Shown here: one piece after another, positions 37,706 through 45,768 of the stretch
Layout: each line of letters opens with the position of its first letter
How positions within the stretch are numbered: the stretch's first letter is position 1
Assembly: GCF_000426865.1 (NCBI RefSeq)
Contig: NZ_KE384581.1
Location: forward strand, 124,001 to 188,000
Direction: 5' to 3'
DNA: 64,000 bases
From: Citrifermentans bremense R1
GTDB taxonomy: Bacteria > Desulfobacterota > Desulfuromonadia > Geobacterales > Geobacteraceae
Made by a program: the position numbers and the translations under genes
The notes under the pieces: model-generated
What the model saw: the letters and a program-made list of their open reading frames with translations, nothing else
Database searches by the model: none
What the model was told of the DNA's origin: nothing

Positions 37706-38563
37706 TTACTTCTTAGCCGGCTTGGCCGGTTTGGCTGCGGGCTTGCCTGCGGCCGGTGCTGCTGCCGGCTCGCTCCAGCGGTTCAGGTCGTGAGCGATGT
37801 TGTGGCACTCGCCGCATTTCGGGAACTTCGCCATGATCGCAGCCGGGTGCGGTTTCACGTGGCACTGGGTGCACTGCGGCACGGTCTTGTGCTTGTTCTG
37901 GTGGCAGAAGACGCAGGCGAGCTTGCTGTGCTTGGCGGGGCTCGATACCAGCAGGGTGTACGCCTTCTTGTGGCAGGCTGCGCACATCTTCGACGGTGTG
38001 TCGGACTTGTAGGTCACGTCGGTCGGCTTGTGGGCCTGGTGGCAGACCTTGCAATCCTTCTGGACGATGTCGGCGGAGTGGGACTTGTGGCACTGGGTGC
38101 AGTCCGGGATCCTGCCGTGAACGTTGTGGCAGAAGGAGCAGTTAAGAGCGGTGTGCTTGCTCTTGAACTGGCGCAGCGACTCGATCTGGGTGGTGTGGCA
38201 GGTGAGGCACGGATCGGTGACGTTGTTGCCGAACTTTATGTTCTTCGGAGTATGGGGGTTGGAGTGGCAGCCGAGGCAGCCCTGGAGCTTGTAGTGCGGC
38301 TTGCCTTCGTGGCACTGGCTGCACAGCGGGATCGGCTTCTTCACCTTGGGCGGGTGGCCTACGTGACAGTCCTGGCAGGTCACTTCGGTCTTGTGTTTGC
38401 CGCCTGCCTGGGCGATGGCCTTGGGTGCCGCGTCATGGCACTTCACACAGTCGCCGTTGGTGAGTGTTGCAGCAGCAGGTGCGATATCGGCTGCAGCTGC
38501 CGTTCCCACAAACGCAAACAGCGCTAAGGCCGATATTAGATTCAAAATTTTTGCTACTCTCAT
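37706..38563 (-). CDS. Periplasmic dodecaheme c-type cytochrome
   Basis: A 285-residue protein with a signal peptide (AALFAFVGTAAAA region) and twelve CxxCH heme-attachment motifs: CVKCH, CQDCH, CSQCH, CLGCH, CLTCH, CSFCH, CTQCH, CKVCH, CAACH, CVFCH, CTQCH and CGECH. Many additional histidines (KHKTE, KHTALN, KHSKLA) are available as distal ligands, suggesting bis-His hemes. There is no lipobox, so it is a soluble periplasmic electron carrier, as used between inner-membrane quinol oxidases and outer-membrane conduits. The C-terminus is a Pro/Ala/Lys-rich tail (PAAKPAKPAKK). AGGAGGG precedes the ATG, and a promoter and a 13-mer direct repeat lie upstream. Confidence 0.93.
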   Translation of the reverse strand: MRVAKILNLISALALFAFVGTAAAADIAPAAATLTNGDCVKCHDAAPKAIAQAGGKHKTEVTCQDCHVGHPPKVKKPIPLCSQCHEGKPHYKLQGCLGCHSNPHTPKNIKFGNNVTDPCLTCHTTQIESLRQFKSKHTALNCSFCHNVHGRIPDCTQCHKSHSADIVQKDCKVCHQAHKPTDVTYKSDTPSKMCAACHKKAYTLLVSSPAKHSKLACVFCHQNKHKTVPQCTQCHVKPHPAAIMAKFPKCGECHNIAHDLNRWSEPAAAPAAGKPAAKPAKPAKK

Positions 38564-38609
38564 TGCCCCCTCCTTAGGTATAAAACATAGTTAATTATAA
38601 GCAAGGATT

Positions 38610-38637
38610 TATATAACGTCTCAAGGGGAGTTGTCAA
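38610..38637 (-). promoter_or_regulatory. Putative promoter of the dodecaheme cytochrome
   Basis: On the minus strand TTGACA (38637-38632), 16 bases, TATATA (38615-38610), about 45 bases before the start codon. Confidence 0.55.
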
Positions 38638-38697
38638 GATATTAGGCGGTGAAAGAGGCCGTATATCGTGCTTCTTTGCCACGATTTCAGGTAAGGA

Positions 38698-38741
38698 ACA
38701 GGAATAGCCGGATTGAGAATCTGGCATGACAGGAATAGCCG
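38698..38741. repeat. 13-bp direct repeat upstream of the cytochrome promoter
   Basis: ACAGGAATAGCCG occurs at 38698-38710 and 38729-38741, 31 bases apart, close to three helical turns. It is centred about 85 bases upstream of the -35 box. This is the arrangement expected for a dimeric activator or tandem response-regulator site. The rest of the gap 38564-38917 shows no gene. Confidence 0.5.
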
Positions 38742-38917
38742 CTTGCCCGGAACGATCTTCAGCTTATGACAGTCTGGATGATATAACAGGAGATCGTTGC
38801 CTCGGCTGCTAGTTCAACGCCCAGTACGGGTGACGACACGCCGTATATTCGGACCCGCAAGGTAGAATGCGCGCAGTATGCTGTTAGCATTCGCGACGAA
38901 TAATCTCCACTCCCGGT

Positions 38918-39754
38918 TCAGATGGAGGGGTGCGCCAGCGTGCCGCGGATCGGGATGCTGAAGGCGCCGGGGGAGCTTTGGTACTTGGTGAGGAGCAGGA
39001 ATACGAACTTCTGCCGCTCCAGGAACGCGGGCTTGGGCATCATCTCCATGGTGAGGTTGAGCGGCGACGTTCCCAGAGGGTTGGCTAGCTGCGTGTCGCC
39101 GGAGATCCGCACGTAGATGCCGTCGCCGTTCAGGGTGAAGCTCTTCACGGCGGCGCGCCCCTTGTCGATCTTGAGTGCGCCGCGCACCTCGCGGTAGGCC
39201 GCGTCGGGAAGCGGCATGGAACCCACCTTGAGGCCGGCGATCTCGGCGCCCTTCACCTCCAGCTGCATATCGCCTTGCCCGCCGTCTTTGCCGGGGGCGA
39301 GCTTCCCGTTGAGACGCAGTTCTCCCTTGATGTTCGCCTCGGCCACGTTCTTGAAGAAGGGGATCTCCTCCAGGCGGACGCCGCGGCACTTAAGGTCCCA
39401 GGCGGGGCTTTTCCCGAGGAATATCTCCCCTTCAACTTCTCCGGTGCCGATGCCGCCGCTGCAGGCTACGGCCGCCTTGCCGGCTAACAGCGGGAGCAGT
39501 TCAAGGCGCAGCTTCGCGTCGCGCAACTGCAAAAGCGCCCCCTTCTCCGAGCCGATTTCCAGGGTGCGGGCCGAGAACCCGACCGGAAGTATCTTGCCGA
39601 AGCCGGTGCAGCGCAGGGTGTACCCGGCGTTGCCGCAGATCCGCACCAGGAGCCCTTCGATGGAGCGGCTGGGGACGAAGAGGATGGTCAGGAAGAAAAA
39701 GCAGGCGACCGCGGCAGGGATGCCGCAGGCAAGGTAAAGGGTGCGTCTTTTCAT
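38918..39754 (-). CDS. gspN: Type II secretion system protein GspN
   Basis: A 278-residue protein with an N-terminal membrane anchor (ACGIPAAVACFFFLTILF) and a periplasmic beta-rich domain with AsmA-like repeats (GEIFLGKSPAWDLKCRGVRL, GELRLNGKLAPGKDGGQGDM, ALKIDKGRAAVKSFTLNGDG). It is the last gene of the gsp operon and overlaps the gspM stop by four bases. GspN is variably present in type II systems and its role is poorly defined. Confidence 0.85.
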   Translation of the reverse strand: MKRRTLYLACGIPAAVACFFFLTILFVPSRSIEGLLVRICGNAGYTLRCTGFGKILPVGFSARTLEIGSEKGALLQLRDAKLRLELLPLLAGKAAVACSGGIGTGEVEGEIFLGKSPAWDLKCRGVRLEEIPFFKNVAEANIKGELRLNGKLAPGKDGGQGDMQLEVKGAEIAGLKVGSMPLPDAAYREVRGALKIDKGRAAVKSFTLNGDGIYVRISGDTQLANPLGTSPLNLTMEMMPKPAFLERQKFVFLLLTKYQSSPGAFSIPIRGTLAHPSI

Positions 39755-40296
39755 TTGCTTCCCGCAGGTGCCGGCTTGATGAGTGCGATGGTGAGCGCCA
39801 GGTCGAGCTTGGAGGGGTCGTCGAAGCGCTGCTTGATCGAGGCCTTCTTGACCGTCACCGGGCGCGCCCCCTTCTCCAGGCGGTAGATCAGGTTCACCGC
39901 CTCGTTGGCCGTGAGCCCCTCCATGCGCAGTTCGGCGGCGTCCTCGACGTAGCCGGGGATCTCCTCCCCCTTAACCGGTTTAATCTGGCTGGCGCGTCCC
40001 TTGATGCCGATCTCCTCCACGATCTTCGCCGGGGAGTCGTCGGGCCTGGTGGCCATGAGGCGGTTGGCGAGGCGCTGGGCGCCGGCGCTGGCGGTCTGGT
40101 AGCGGAGTTTCAGCTGCATCATCTCGGCGATGTCGGCCTCGCGCGCGGCGCGCTTTCTCACAAGCTTCGAGATGTTGCCGTTGATGACGGTGACGGCGAC
40201 GATGACCGCCAGCACTACGGCGACGGCTATGCCCAGGCGTTGCCTGCTGCGGCTGTCCAGCCCCTGCAGGGCACTCACGATATCTTCCCTGCTCAT
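39751..40296 (-). CDS. gspM: Type II secretion system protein GspM
   Basis: A 181-residue inner-membrane protein. A short cytoplasmic end is followed by one helix (LGIAVAVVLAVIVAVTVI), a coiled-coil stretch and a periplasmic ferredoxin-like domain (AELRMEGLTANEAVNLIYRLEKGARPV). It contacts GspL in the assembly platform. It overlaps gspL upstream and gspN downstream by four bases each, indicating tight coupling. Confidence 0.87.
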   Translation of the reverse strand: MSREDIVSALQGLDSRSRQRLGIAVAVVLAVIVAVTVINGNISKLVRKRAAREADIAEMMQLKLRYQTASAGAQRLANRLMATRPDDSPAKIVEEIGIKGRASQIKPVKGEEIPGYVEDAAELRMEGLTANEAVNLIYRLEKGARPVTVKKASIKQRFDDPSKLDLALTIALIKPAPAGSK

Positions 40297-41579
40297 CGGG
40301 TCACCCCCTTCATGGTCCCGCTCAGCGTGAAGGTGACGCTGCCGTCCGGGCGCGACTTGGTCTCGCTCACCTCGGCCTGGTCCAAAAGGGGCGCGGTGCG
40401 GGTCTTGAAGTCGTTGGCGGCCTGGAAGCTCTTGGCGTCCCCCTTGAGGCGCACCTCGGTTCCGGTCACCTCGGCCTCGTAGATTCCCCCCACGTCGTCG
40501 CCCTTGGCCAGTGCCACATCCTTCAAAAGCTGCAGCACGTTGCTGGAGGTCTTGGCCCCTTCCAGCCGCTTGATCTCGGACCGGATCTCGGACACCTCGT
40601 CGACCGCCTTCTTCCTGGTCGGGAAGATCTCCTTGTAGATCACGCTGATCGAGCGGTCGAGCGAGGCGAGGTCCTTTCTCACCAAGTAGTAGCGCACCCC
40701 GCTCTCGGCGATGATGAGGAGCACCAGGGCGGCAGCGAACATCATGGTGAGCCGCAGGCGCTGGTACAGTTTTTCGCTTCCCGCCGTGTAGGCGAGAGCC
40801 CCGCGGCGCAGGTTGATAGCGGAACCGTCAGCCGCCGCGACAGCGACGGCATAGGCGCCGGCCAGGTCGTGCGCCGCATGGTTGTCGTCCCCAAAAGCCT
40901 CGAAGAGCCCGGGGACAGCGGAGAGTCCTCCCCCCCCCTGGGTGTCTGCCGCATGCGAGATTACCTTGTCCACCTTGACGTTGCGGCCCATTTCCACGGC
41001 AGCCACGGTCCTGGCGATCTCGGACTCGCCGCAGTTCGCCGGCAGCGCCCTAAAGAAGATGGCAGCGCCGTCTTTATAAGCTGCGAAGGCCTCGCCGTCG
41101 CTTACCGCCACGGTGCCATGGGCCGGCGCCAGCCGGTTCCAGTGGAACAGCGAAGCCGTCACCATCTCCGGCTCCAGCCCGGCCTCCTTCAGCGTTTCGA
41201 TCATCCCGGACAGCTCGCCCATATGCCCCCAGATGGCGAGCACCTTCCCCTCGGCTAGCGGCAGCGCGTCGAAGACCAGGTCTTCGGTATCGAGGGCGGT
41301 CTCTCCCTTCAGCTCCAGGGGGAGGAGGTCCCGAACCTTGGAGCGGTCCGTTATGGGGAGCTCGAGCTCCCGCATGAACAGCTGGGACGGGGGGACGGCA
41401 AGGATCACCCTGTGCTCACCCGCGGCCATGTTGCTGGTCTTCAGGATTCGGGAAAGCTCCCCTTCCTCCCCCGACAGGGCATGGCGCTCGGCGGAGAGGA
41501 AGTTCACCCCCCCCTTGCGGGCCTTGAAGGAGGCCAGGACCAGCTCGGTCCTTTTAAGCTGCACGATCAGCATATCCAT
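40293..41579 (-). CDS. gspL: Type II secretion system protein GspL
   Basis: A 428-residue protein with an actin-like cytoplasmic domain that binds the GspE ATPase (about residues 1-250: LELPITDRSKVRDLLPLELKGE; TVAVSDGEAFAAYKDG). A membrane helix (LRLTMMFAAALVLLIIAESG) and a periplasmic ferredoxin-like domain follow (VGGIYEAEVTGTEVRLKGDAK). The ATG at 41579 shares its A with the gspK stop (TGATG) and has GGAGAG upstream. A TTG at 41594 is a less likely start. Confidence 0.9.
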   Translation of the reverse strand: MDMLIVQLKRTELVLASFKARKGGVNFLSAERHALSGEEGELSRILKTSNMAAGEHRVILAVPPSQLFMRELELPITDRSKVRDLLPLELKGETALDTEDLVFDALPLAEGKVLAIWGHMGELSGMIETLKEAGLEPEMVTASLFHWNRLAPAHGTVAVSDGEAFAAYKDGAAIFFRALPANCGESEIARTVAAVEMGRNVKVDKVISHAADTQGGGGLSAVPGLFEAFGDDNHAAHDLAGAYAVAVAAADGSAINLRRGALAYTAGSEKLYQRLRLTMMFAAALVLLIIAESGVRYYLVRKDLASLDRSISVIYKEIFPTRKKAVDEVSEIRSEIKRLEGAKTSSNVLQLLKDVALAKGDDVGGIYEAEVTGTEVRLKGDAKSFQAANDFKTRTAPLLDQAEVSETKSRPDGSVTFTLSGTMKGVTR

Positions 41580-42505
41580 CAATACTCTCTCCAATAAAGC
41601 ACCACAGCGGAGTTATCAGTAATACGGACAACCGCCTCTGCCACTGCTACGCTCTCTCTCACCTTGCCCTCGACACGAATTCGGTACACGTTGCCGACAT
41701 ACGTGATTTTGTCCCAACTCGTAAATCCCTTATCGACTCCTGGGATGGATCCCAACTCCTTCTCATCTTTAATCCCCCGTGTTTTTCGGTAATCTAGGAT
41801 TCGCTCGACTAGATCCTTACTCAGCCCCAGGGCTGCAAGCACTTCTTTCGTTGCAGTGTTTATGTTGATCCTAGATACGAGTTCGGTATCGTCGCCATAC
41901 ACAGTGATGCATGGTTTGAGTTTAGCAATGACGGACGGGGTGTATCCCTTTATAAGTGCTAACTCCTCGACAGTTTCCAACTTTTTGTTCTTTGCCGAAT
42001 AAGGTGGGGTCAGGGTTTTGTAATAATTACTTTCCGCCGCTCCGTTGTCGTTGAGATCCACCCAATCGATCAAGGCAGCGGTCAGATCCGTCGGTTGCAT
42101 CACCTCAGTTGAGATCTTTAGTTCTGTGAAGAGTTGGGTCGTCAGCTCTGTCCAGGTATTTAGAGTACCCATGTCGTTGGTAGCGTTGCTCAGGTTCAGC
42201 TTGCCGCTCTCCTCCTCAATGCTGATGCTAACCGTCCCTTCTCCCATGTCCAAAGACTGTGGCTGAGCCCAAAGGTCCAGAAGTGAAGTGTAGTTCCCGT
42301 CTGTTTTGCGCCTGGAATAGTACAACAGCATTTTCCCCGCCTCTACCCCCGACTCCGCCAGCATCCCCGCCTGTTGCGAGGCGACGAAGTTGTGGCTATG
42401 GGAGGTGTCGACGTAGACCTCGTTCACGAACTCCACCAGGAGCGCCACGAGGAGGGCCGTGACAATCAGGGTTATCACCAGGGCGAATCCCTTTTCCCCC
42501 CTCAT
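41579..42505 (-). CDS. gspK: Type II secretion system minor pseudopilin GspK
   Basis: A 308-residue pseudopilin with a short leader and hydrophobic helix (MRGEKGFALVITLIVTALLVALLVEFV). It contains the large inserted alpha domain typical of GspK (SAKNKKLETVEELALIKGYTPSVIAKL; helix-hairpin-helix-like INTATKEVLAALGL). It lacks the usual Glu5 of other pseudopilins, as expected for the tip subunit, which forms a complex with GspI and GspJ. The stretch about 41,600-42,330 is clearly poorer in GC than the flanking genes (for example 23 of 60 bases in 41941-42000), suggesting a replaced or foreign segment. Confidence 0.9.
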   Translation of the reverse strand: MRGEKGFALVITLIVTALLVALLVEFVNEVYVDTSHSHNFVASQQAGMLAESGVEAGKMLLYYSRRKTDGNYTSLLDLWAQPQSLDMGEGTVSISIEEESGKLNLSNATNDMGTLNTWTELTTQLFTELKISTEVMQPTDLTAALIDWVDLNDNGAAESNYYKTLTPPYSAKNKKLETVEELALIKGYTPSVIAKLKPCITVYGDDTELVSRININTATKEVLAALGLSKDLVERILDYRKTRGIKDEKELGSIPGVDKGFTSWDKITYVGNVYRIRVEGKVRESVAVAEAVVRITDNSAVVLYWREY

Positions 42506-43125
42506 GGTGTCAGCCTCTGCGTGGCGATGGTGCTGAATTCCTCGCCCCCCTTGAGCGTCACGGTCACTCTAACCTGTTTCGGCAAGAAAGAGTTCATCGG
42601 AATCCCGTTGACTTTCCCGGTGTCCCAGACCTTTACCCATTTGGCTCCATCCCAGCACTCTACGAGAAATCCCTCGATCTCCTCTATGACAGGATAGGCG
42701 GTGGACTTTACTCGGACATCGAGGTAAGGATCCCGGGACTCGCGCATCAAGGATAGATGTTGCCCGTCGTCCTGTTCCCGCACGAAGTAATCCACAAGGG
42801 TAAGACCAGAAGCCGGAGTAGGATCCACACGGGGGGGCGCAACCGTTGTGAACGCTATACGAGAGGTGGGCTTGCCGAAACTGTCCTGGTTTTCGACTAC
42901 GAAGAGCAGCCTCTCGTTGTTTTTGTTGAAGAAGCAGGAAGAGAGCTCGTCGTGCAGCTTGCCCAGTGTCGTGGAGAGCTCACGGCGCTGCTCGATCCGC
43001 TTCCCCCCCTTTTCCCGCGCGGCCACCACCGAAAAATAGGTGCCGTACAGGGCGCCGGCGAGGATCACCAGGAGAGCCAGCGCGATCAGGAGCTCGATGA
43101 GGGTGAATCCCCTGTTATTGCGCAT
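42502..43125 (-). CDS. gspJ: Type II secretion system minor pseudopilin GspJ
   Basis: A 207-residue pseudopilin. [20 protein letters not shown] carries the prepilin-peptidase site (G before FTLIE) and the N-terminal helix. The rest is the C-terminal beta domain (DELSSCFFNKNNERLLFVVE; GFLVECWDGAKWVKVWDTG). The ATG at 43125 lies 11 bases inside the end of gspI; an in-frame TTG at 43146 would give an overlong leader. It forms the tip with GspK and GspI. Confidence 0.9.
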   Translation of the reverse strand: MRNNRGFTLIELLIALALLVILAGALYGTYFSVVAAREKGGKRIEQRRELSTTLGKLHDELSSCFFNKNNERLLFVVENQDSFGKPTSRIAFTTVAPPRVDPTPASGLTLVDYFVREQDDGQHLSLMRESRDPYLDVRVKSTAYPVIEEIEGFLVECWDGAKWVKVWDTGKVNGIPMNSFLPKQVRVTVTLKGGEEFSTIATQRLTP

Positions 43126-43459
43126 TTTGCGGTGCGTATTGCACAAGCGAAAGCCTCTTGGCGCCGTCGTTCCAGGTCACGGTTAGGCGGATCTGGTTCA
43201 GCGTCGGAATCTCGGTCTTGGTGATCTCGCGTACCCACTTGTGATTGGGGTGGTTCGGCGCGAAGTCCCCCTTGTTTTCGGCGAGCTTCCCGAACTCGGG
43301 GTCCTCCAGCTTCGCGCGCCCCAAAAGGACGGCGGTCGTCTCCTCCGCGTCGCTCCCTACCAGGGACAGGTGGTGGTTGAGCGAGGTGATCACGGTGAGG
43401 AGCACCCCGGCCGTGATGGCGAGCGCGATCATCACCTCCAGAAGGGTGAACCCTCTCAC
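43115..43459 (-). CDS. gspI: Type II secretion system minor pseudopilin GspI
   Basis: A 114-residue pseudopilin starting at a GTG that overlaps the gspH stop (GTGA). The leader is only MRG, followed by FTLLEVMIALAITAGVLLTV, giving a very short pre-sequence before the processing site. The C-terminal domain is compact (TEIPTLNQIRLTVTWNDGAK). Size is normal for GspI. Confidence 0.88.
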   Translation of the reverse strand: MRGFTLLEVMIALAITAGVLLTVITSLNHHLSLVGSDAEETTAVLLGRAKLEDPEFGKLAENKGDFAPNHPNHKWVREITKTEIPTLNQIRLTVTWNDGAKRLSLVQYAPQNAQ

Positions 43460-44052
43460 GAGTCGACCTCCTGGCGTCCTTCGAGCACCTTCACCTTCCC
43501 GCCGGACGGGTAGGCGATGACGGTGAATTCCTTCTCCCCCCCCTTGAGGTGGATGGTCATGCCGTCGCCGATTCCCCCGGGGCCGAAGGGGACCGTCACT
43601 TCACCCTCGGTCACCAGCCCCAGCGACGGGACGTTCACGTCCTCGATGTCGACCCCCTCTTCGACCAGCCGCCGGTTCATGAACTGGTCCCCGGGCTGCA
43701 GCTCTTCCCCCGAGGGGGAGAGCTGGGTGATGCGGGTGCTGTTGTCGTTGAGGTTCAGGTGCAGGCGGTAGACCTTCTTGGTGACGATGGCCTGGTCGTT
43801 CAGGAACCTGAGGCCGCTGCCGAGGTTGCGCGCCGAGTTTTTCAGCTTGGTCGCCTCGGTGTCCGGCAGGCGCGGGAACACGATTCCCGCGGCCAGCGAG
43901 ATGATGAAGATCACCACCAGAAGCTCCAGGAGCGTGAAGCCTGCAGTACCGCGGCTTGGAATTTTACCCGTACTCTTACCCGCCAAAGACCCGTTGCTCC
44001 CGTCTATCCTCCCTCTCCCCTTGGGAGAGGGTCGGGGTGAGGGCGTTGCCAT
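43456..44052 (-). CDS. gspH: Type II secretion system minor pseudopilin GspH with repeat-derived N-terminus
   Basis: The pseudopilin part is clear: GFTLLELLVVIFIISLAAGIV followed by a beta domain, about 160 residues. From the ATG at 44052 there is a 36-residue extension before the processing glycine, whose first third (ATPSPRPSPKGRGR) is the translation of a palindromic intergenic repeat. A prepilin leader is normally 5-10 residues. The in-frame TTG for which SLAGKS would start MAGKS (about 23 residues later) is a plausible alternative, with GGGAG upstream. The protein is secure, the start is not. Confidence 0.82.
   Translation of the reverse strand: MATPSPRPSPKGRGRIDGSNGSLAGKSTGKIPSRGTAGFTLLELLVVIFIISLAAGIVFPRLPDTEATKLKNSARNLGSGLRFLNDQAIVTKKVYRLHLNLNDNSTRITQLSPSGEELQPGDQFMNRRLVEEGVDIEDVNVPSLGLVTEGEVTVPFGPGGIGDGMTIHLKGGEKEFTVIAYPSGGKVKVLEGRQEVDS
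44009..44043. repeat. Palindromic (REP-like) repeat at the 5' end of gspH
   Basis: CCCTCTCCC (44011-44019) pairs with GGGAGAGGG (44023-44031), followed by TCGGGGTGAGGG. This is a widespread bacterial intergenic repeat motif that when translated gives Ser/Pro/Arg-rich peptides. Here it lies between gspG and the pseudopilin-coding part of gspH and may be inside the gspH reading frame. Confidence 0.75.
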
Positions 44053-44068
44053 ACCGTTGTCGCCGCCT

Positions 44069-44512
44069 CTACTTCATGTTCCAGCTCTGGATGTCGGCGT
44101 TGTTCCCTTCGCCGCCGCGCGCGCCGTCGGCGCCGAAGGAGGAGAGGTCGTAGTCGCCGTGCTCGCCGGGGGAGAGGTAGACGTAGTCGCCGCCCCAGGG
44201 ATCCTTGGGAACGTTCTTGTTCTCCAGGTACCCCTCCGCCTTGTAGTTGTTGGGGATCTTCCCGGTCGTCGGTTTCGCCACCAGCGCCTGCAGCCCCTGC
44301 TCCGTTGTGGGGTAGCTGCCGCTGTCGAGCTTGTAGAGCTTGAGCGCCGTCTCGATGTTGCGGATCTGCACCTTGGCGTCGGCGATCTTCGCGTCGTCGC
44401 TGCGGCCGATGATCTTCGGCCCGACCATGACGGCCAGGATGCTCAGGATGACGATGACCACCATCAGTTCGATCAGAGTGAAGCCGCGGCTGTCTTTCAG
44501 TGTCTTGAACAT
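44069..44512 (-). CDS. gspG: Type II secretion system major pseudopilin GspG
   Basis: A 147-residue protein from ATG 44512, with GGAGG seven bases upstream. The leader is [10 protein letters not shown], then [20 protein letters not shown] with Glu5. The calcium-binding C-terminal region is well kept ([26 protein letters not shown]). A start at 44569 would add 19 residues with no ribosome site. It is the main subunit of the secretion pseudopilus and lies 53 bases after gspF. Confidence 0.94.
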   Translation of the reverse strand: MFKTLKDSRGFTLIELMVVIVILSILAVMVGPKIIGRSDDAKIADAKVQIRNIETALKLYKLDSGSYPTTEQGLQALVAKPTTGKIPNNYKAEGYLENKNVPKDPWGGDYVYLSPGEHGDYDLSSFGADGARGGEGNNADIQSWNMK

Positions 44513-44565
44513 TGCAAAACCTCCAATATCAGAAAGTCGGATTGTATTTAAGCGTATCCCGTCAC

Positions 44566-45768
44566 TCATTTGACCAGCTGATTGAGCTGCATGATGGGGA
44601 GCAGCACCGCTATGACCATGAAGCCGATGGTGAGCCCCATCCCCAAGATGAGGAGCGGCTCCAGCATCGCCATGGACCTCGTCACCGTGGCGTTGAACTC
44701 CTTCTGGAAGGCGTCACCTGCCTTGATGAGCATCCCGTCCAGCTCGCCGCTCTTCTCTCCTACTGCGGTCATGTGGGTCAAAAGCGGCGGGAAGAGCGGA
44801 CTCGCCTTGAGCGACGCCGAGAGGCTCCCCCCCTGCATCAGGCTCTCCCTGGCCTCGGCCAGGAACGCCTTGTACTCCCGGTTCACCACCGCCTCGCCGG
44901 TTATGTCCATCGCTCTTATGATGGGGACCCCGCTTTGCAGCAACAGCCCCAGCACCTTGGCGAAACGCGACAGCACCAGGCGCTGCCAGAGCTGCCCCGC
45001 CACGGGGAGCTTCAAAATCAGGCGGTCGCGCTTTCGCACCAGTTCCTCGCTCTTGATCAGCCGCTTGTACCCGGTCCAGAGTGCGAACGCCGCGGCCAAA
45101 AGGAGCCACCACCCCTTCCTCACCAGGGCGCTTGCCTTGATGAGGATGATGGTCACCATGGGAAGGGTCGCCTTGTTGGTCTCGAAGACGGCGGATATCT
45201 TGGGGACCACGAACCCCAGGAGCACCAGCATGACCGCCGTTCCCACCACCACCATGATGGCGGGGTAGATGAGCGCGGTGATGACCCGGCTCCTCACCTC
45301 GGCCTGATCCTCCTGGAACTCGGCCAGCCGCTCCAGCACCACTTCCAGTGCGCCGCTTGCCTCTCCGGCCGCGACCATGCCGATGTAGCTCTCGGAGAAG
45401 ACGGCCGGCTCGGCGGCCATCGACTGCGCCAGCCCCTGCCCCTCGGCGAGCCGGTCCCGCACCCGCCCTAATACCTTTTTCAGTTCGCCCGGCGCTTCCT
45501 GCTCCCAAAGCGTCGCCACCGCCTCGTAAACCGGGACGGCGCTTCCCAGGAGCGTCGCCAGCCTGCGGGTTGCGAGCGAGAGGTCGGGAACGCTGACGCC
45601 GGAGCTGAAGAACTTCCGCTTCCCACCTTCCACGGCGGGGGCGATCTCCTTGGCGTAGAGCCCCTTCTGCTTCAGTTGCAGCCGCGCCTCAGTTTCGCCG
45701 GCGGCATCCACGGTCCCGGAGACCTCGGCCCCTTTCTGGTTGAAGGCGCTATAGCGAAAGGTCGGCAT
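44566..45768 (-). CDS. gspF: Type II secretion system inner-membrane platform protein GspF
   Basis: A 400-residue polytopic protein beginning [20 protein letters not shown], the standard GspF/PilC opening. It has two homologous cytoplasmic helical domains ([42 protein letters not shown]) and three membrane segments, ending [23 protein letters not shown]. Its start lies 20 bases inside gspE, with AGGA close upstream. It couples the ATPase to pseudopilus growth. Confidence 0.94.
   Translation of the reverse strand: MPTFRYSAFNQKGAEVSGTVDAAGETEARLQLKQKGLYAKEIAPAVEGGKRKFFSSGVSVPDLSLATRRLATLLGSAVPVYEAVATLWEQEAPGELKKVLGRVRDRLAEGQGLAQSMAAEPAVFSESYIGMVAAGEASGALEVVLERLAEFQEDQAEVRSRVITALIYPAIMVVVGTAVMLVLLGFVVPKISAVFETNKATLPMVTIILIKASALVRKGWWLLLAAAFALWTGYKRLIKSEELVRKRDRLILKLPVAGQLWQRLVLSRFAKVLGLLLQSGVPIIRAMDITGEAVVNREYKAFLAEARESLMQGGSLSASLKASPLFPPLLTHMTAVGEKSGELDGMLIKAGDAFQKEFNATVTRSMAMLEPLLILGMGLTIGFMVIAVLLPIMQLNQLVK

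Noticed and set aside
38814-39389. Arg/Pro-rich frame overlapping gspN in another phase
   Set aside because: Composition is that of an out-of-frame GC-rich shadow and gspN matches the operon context.
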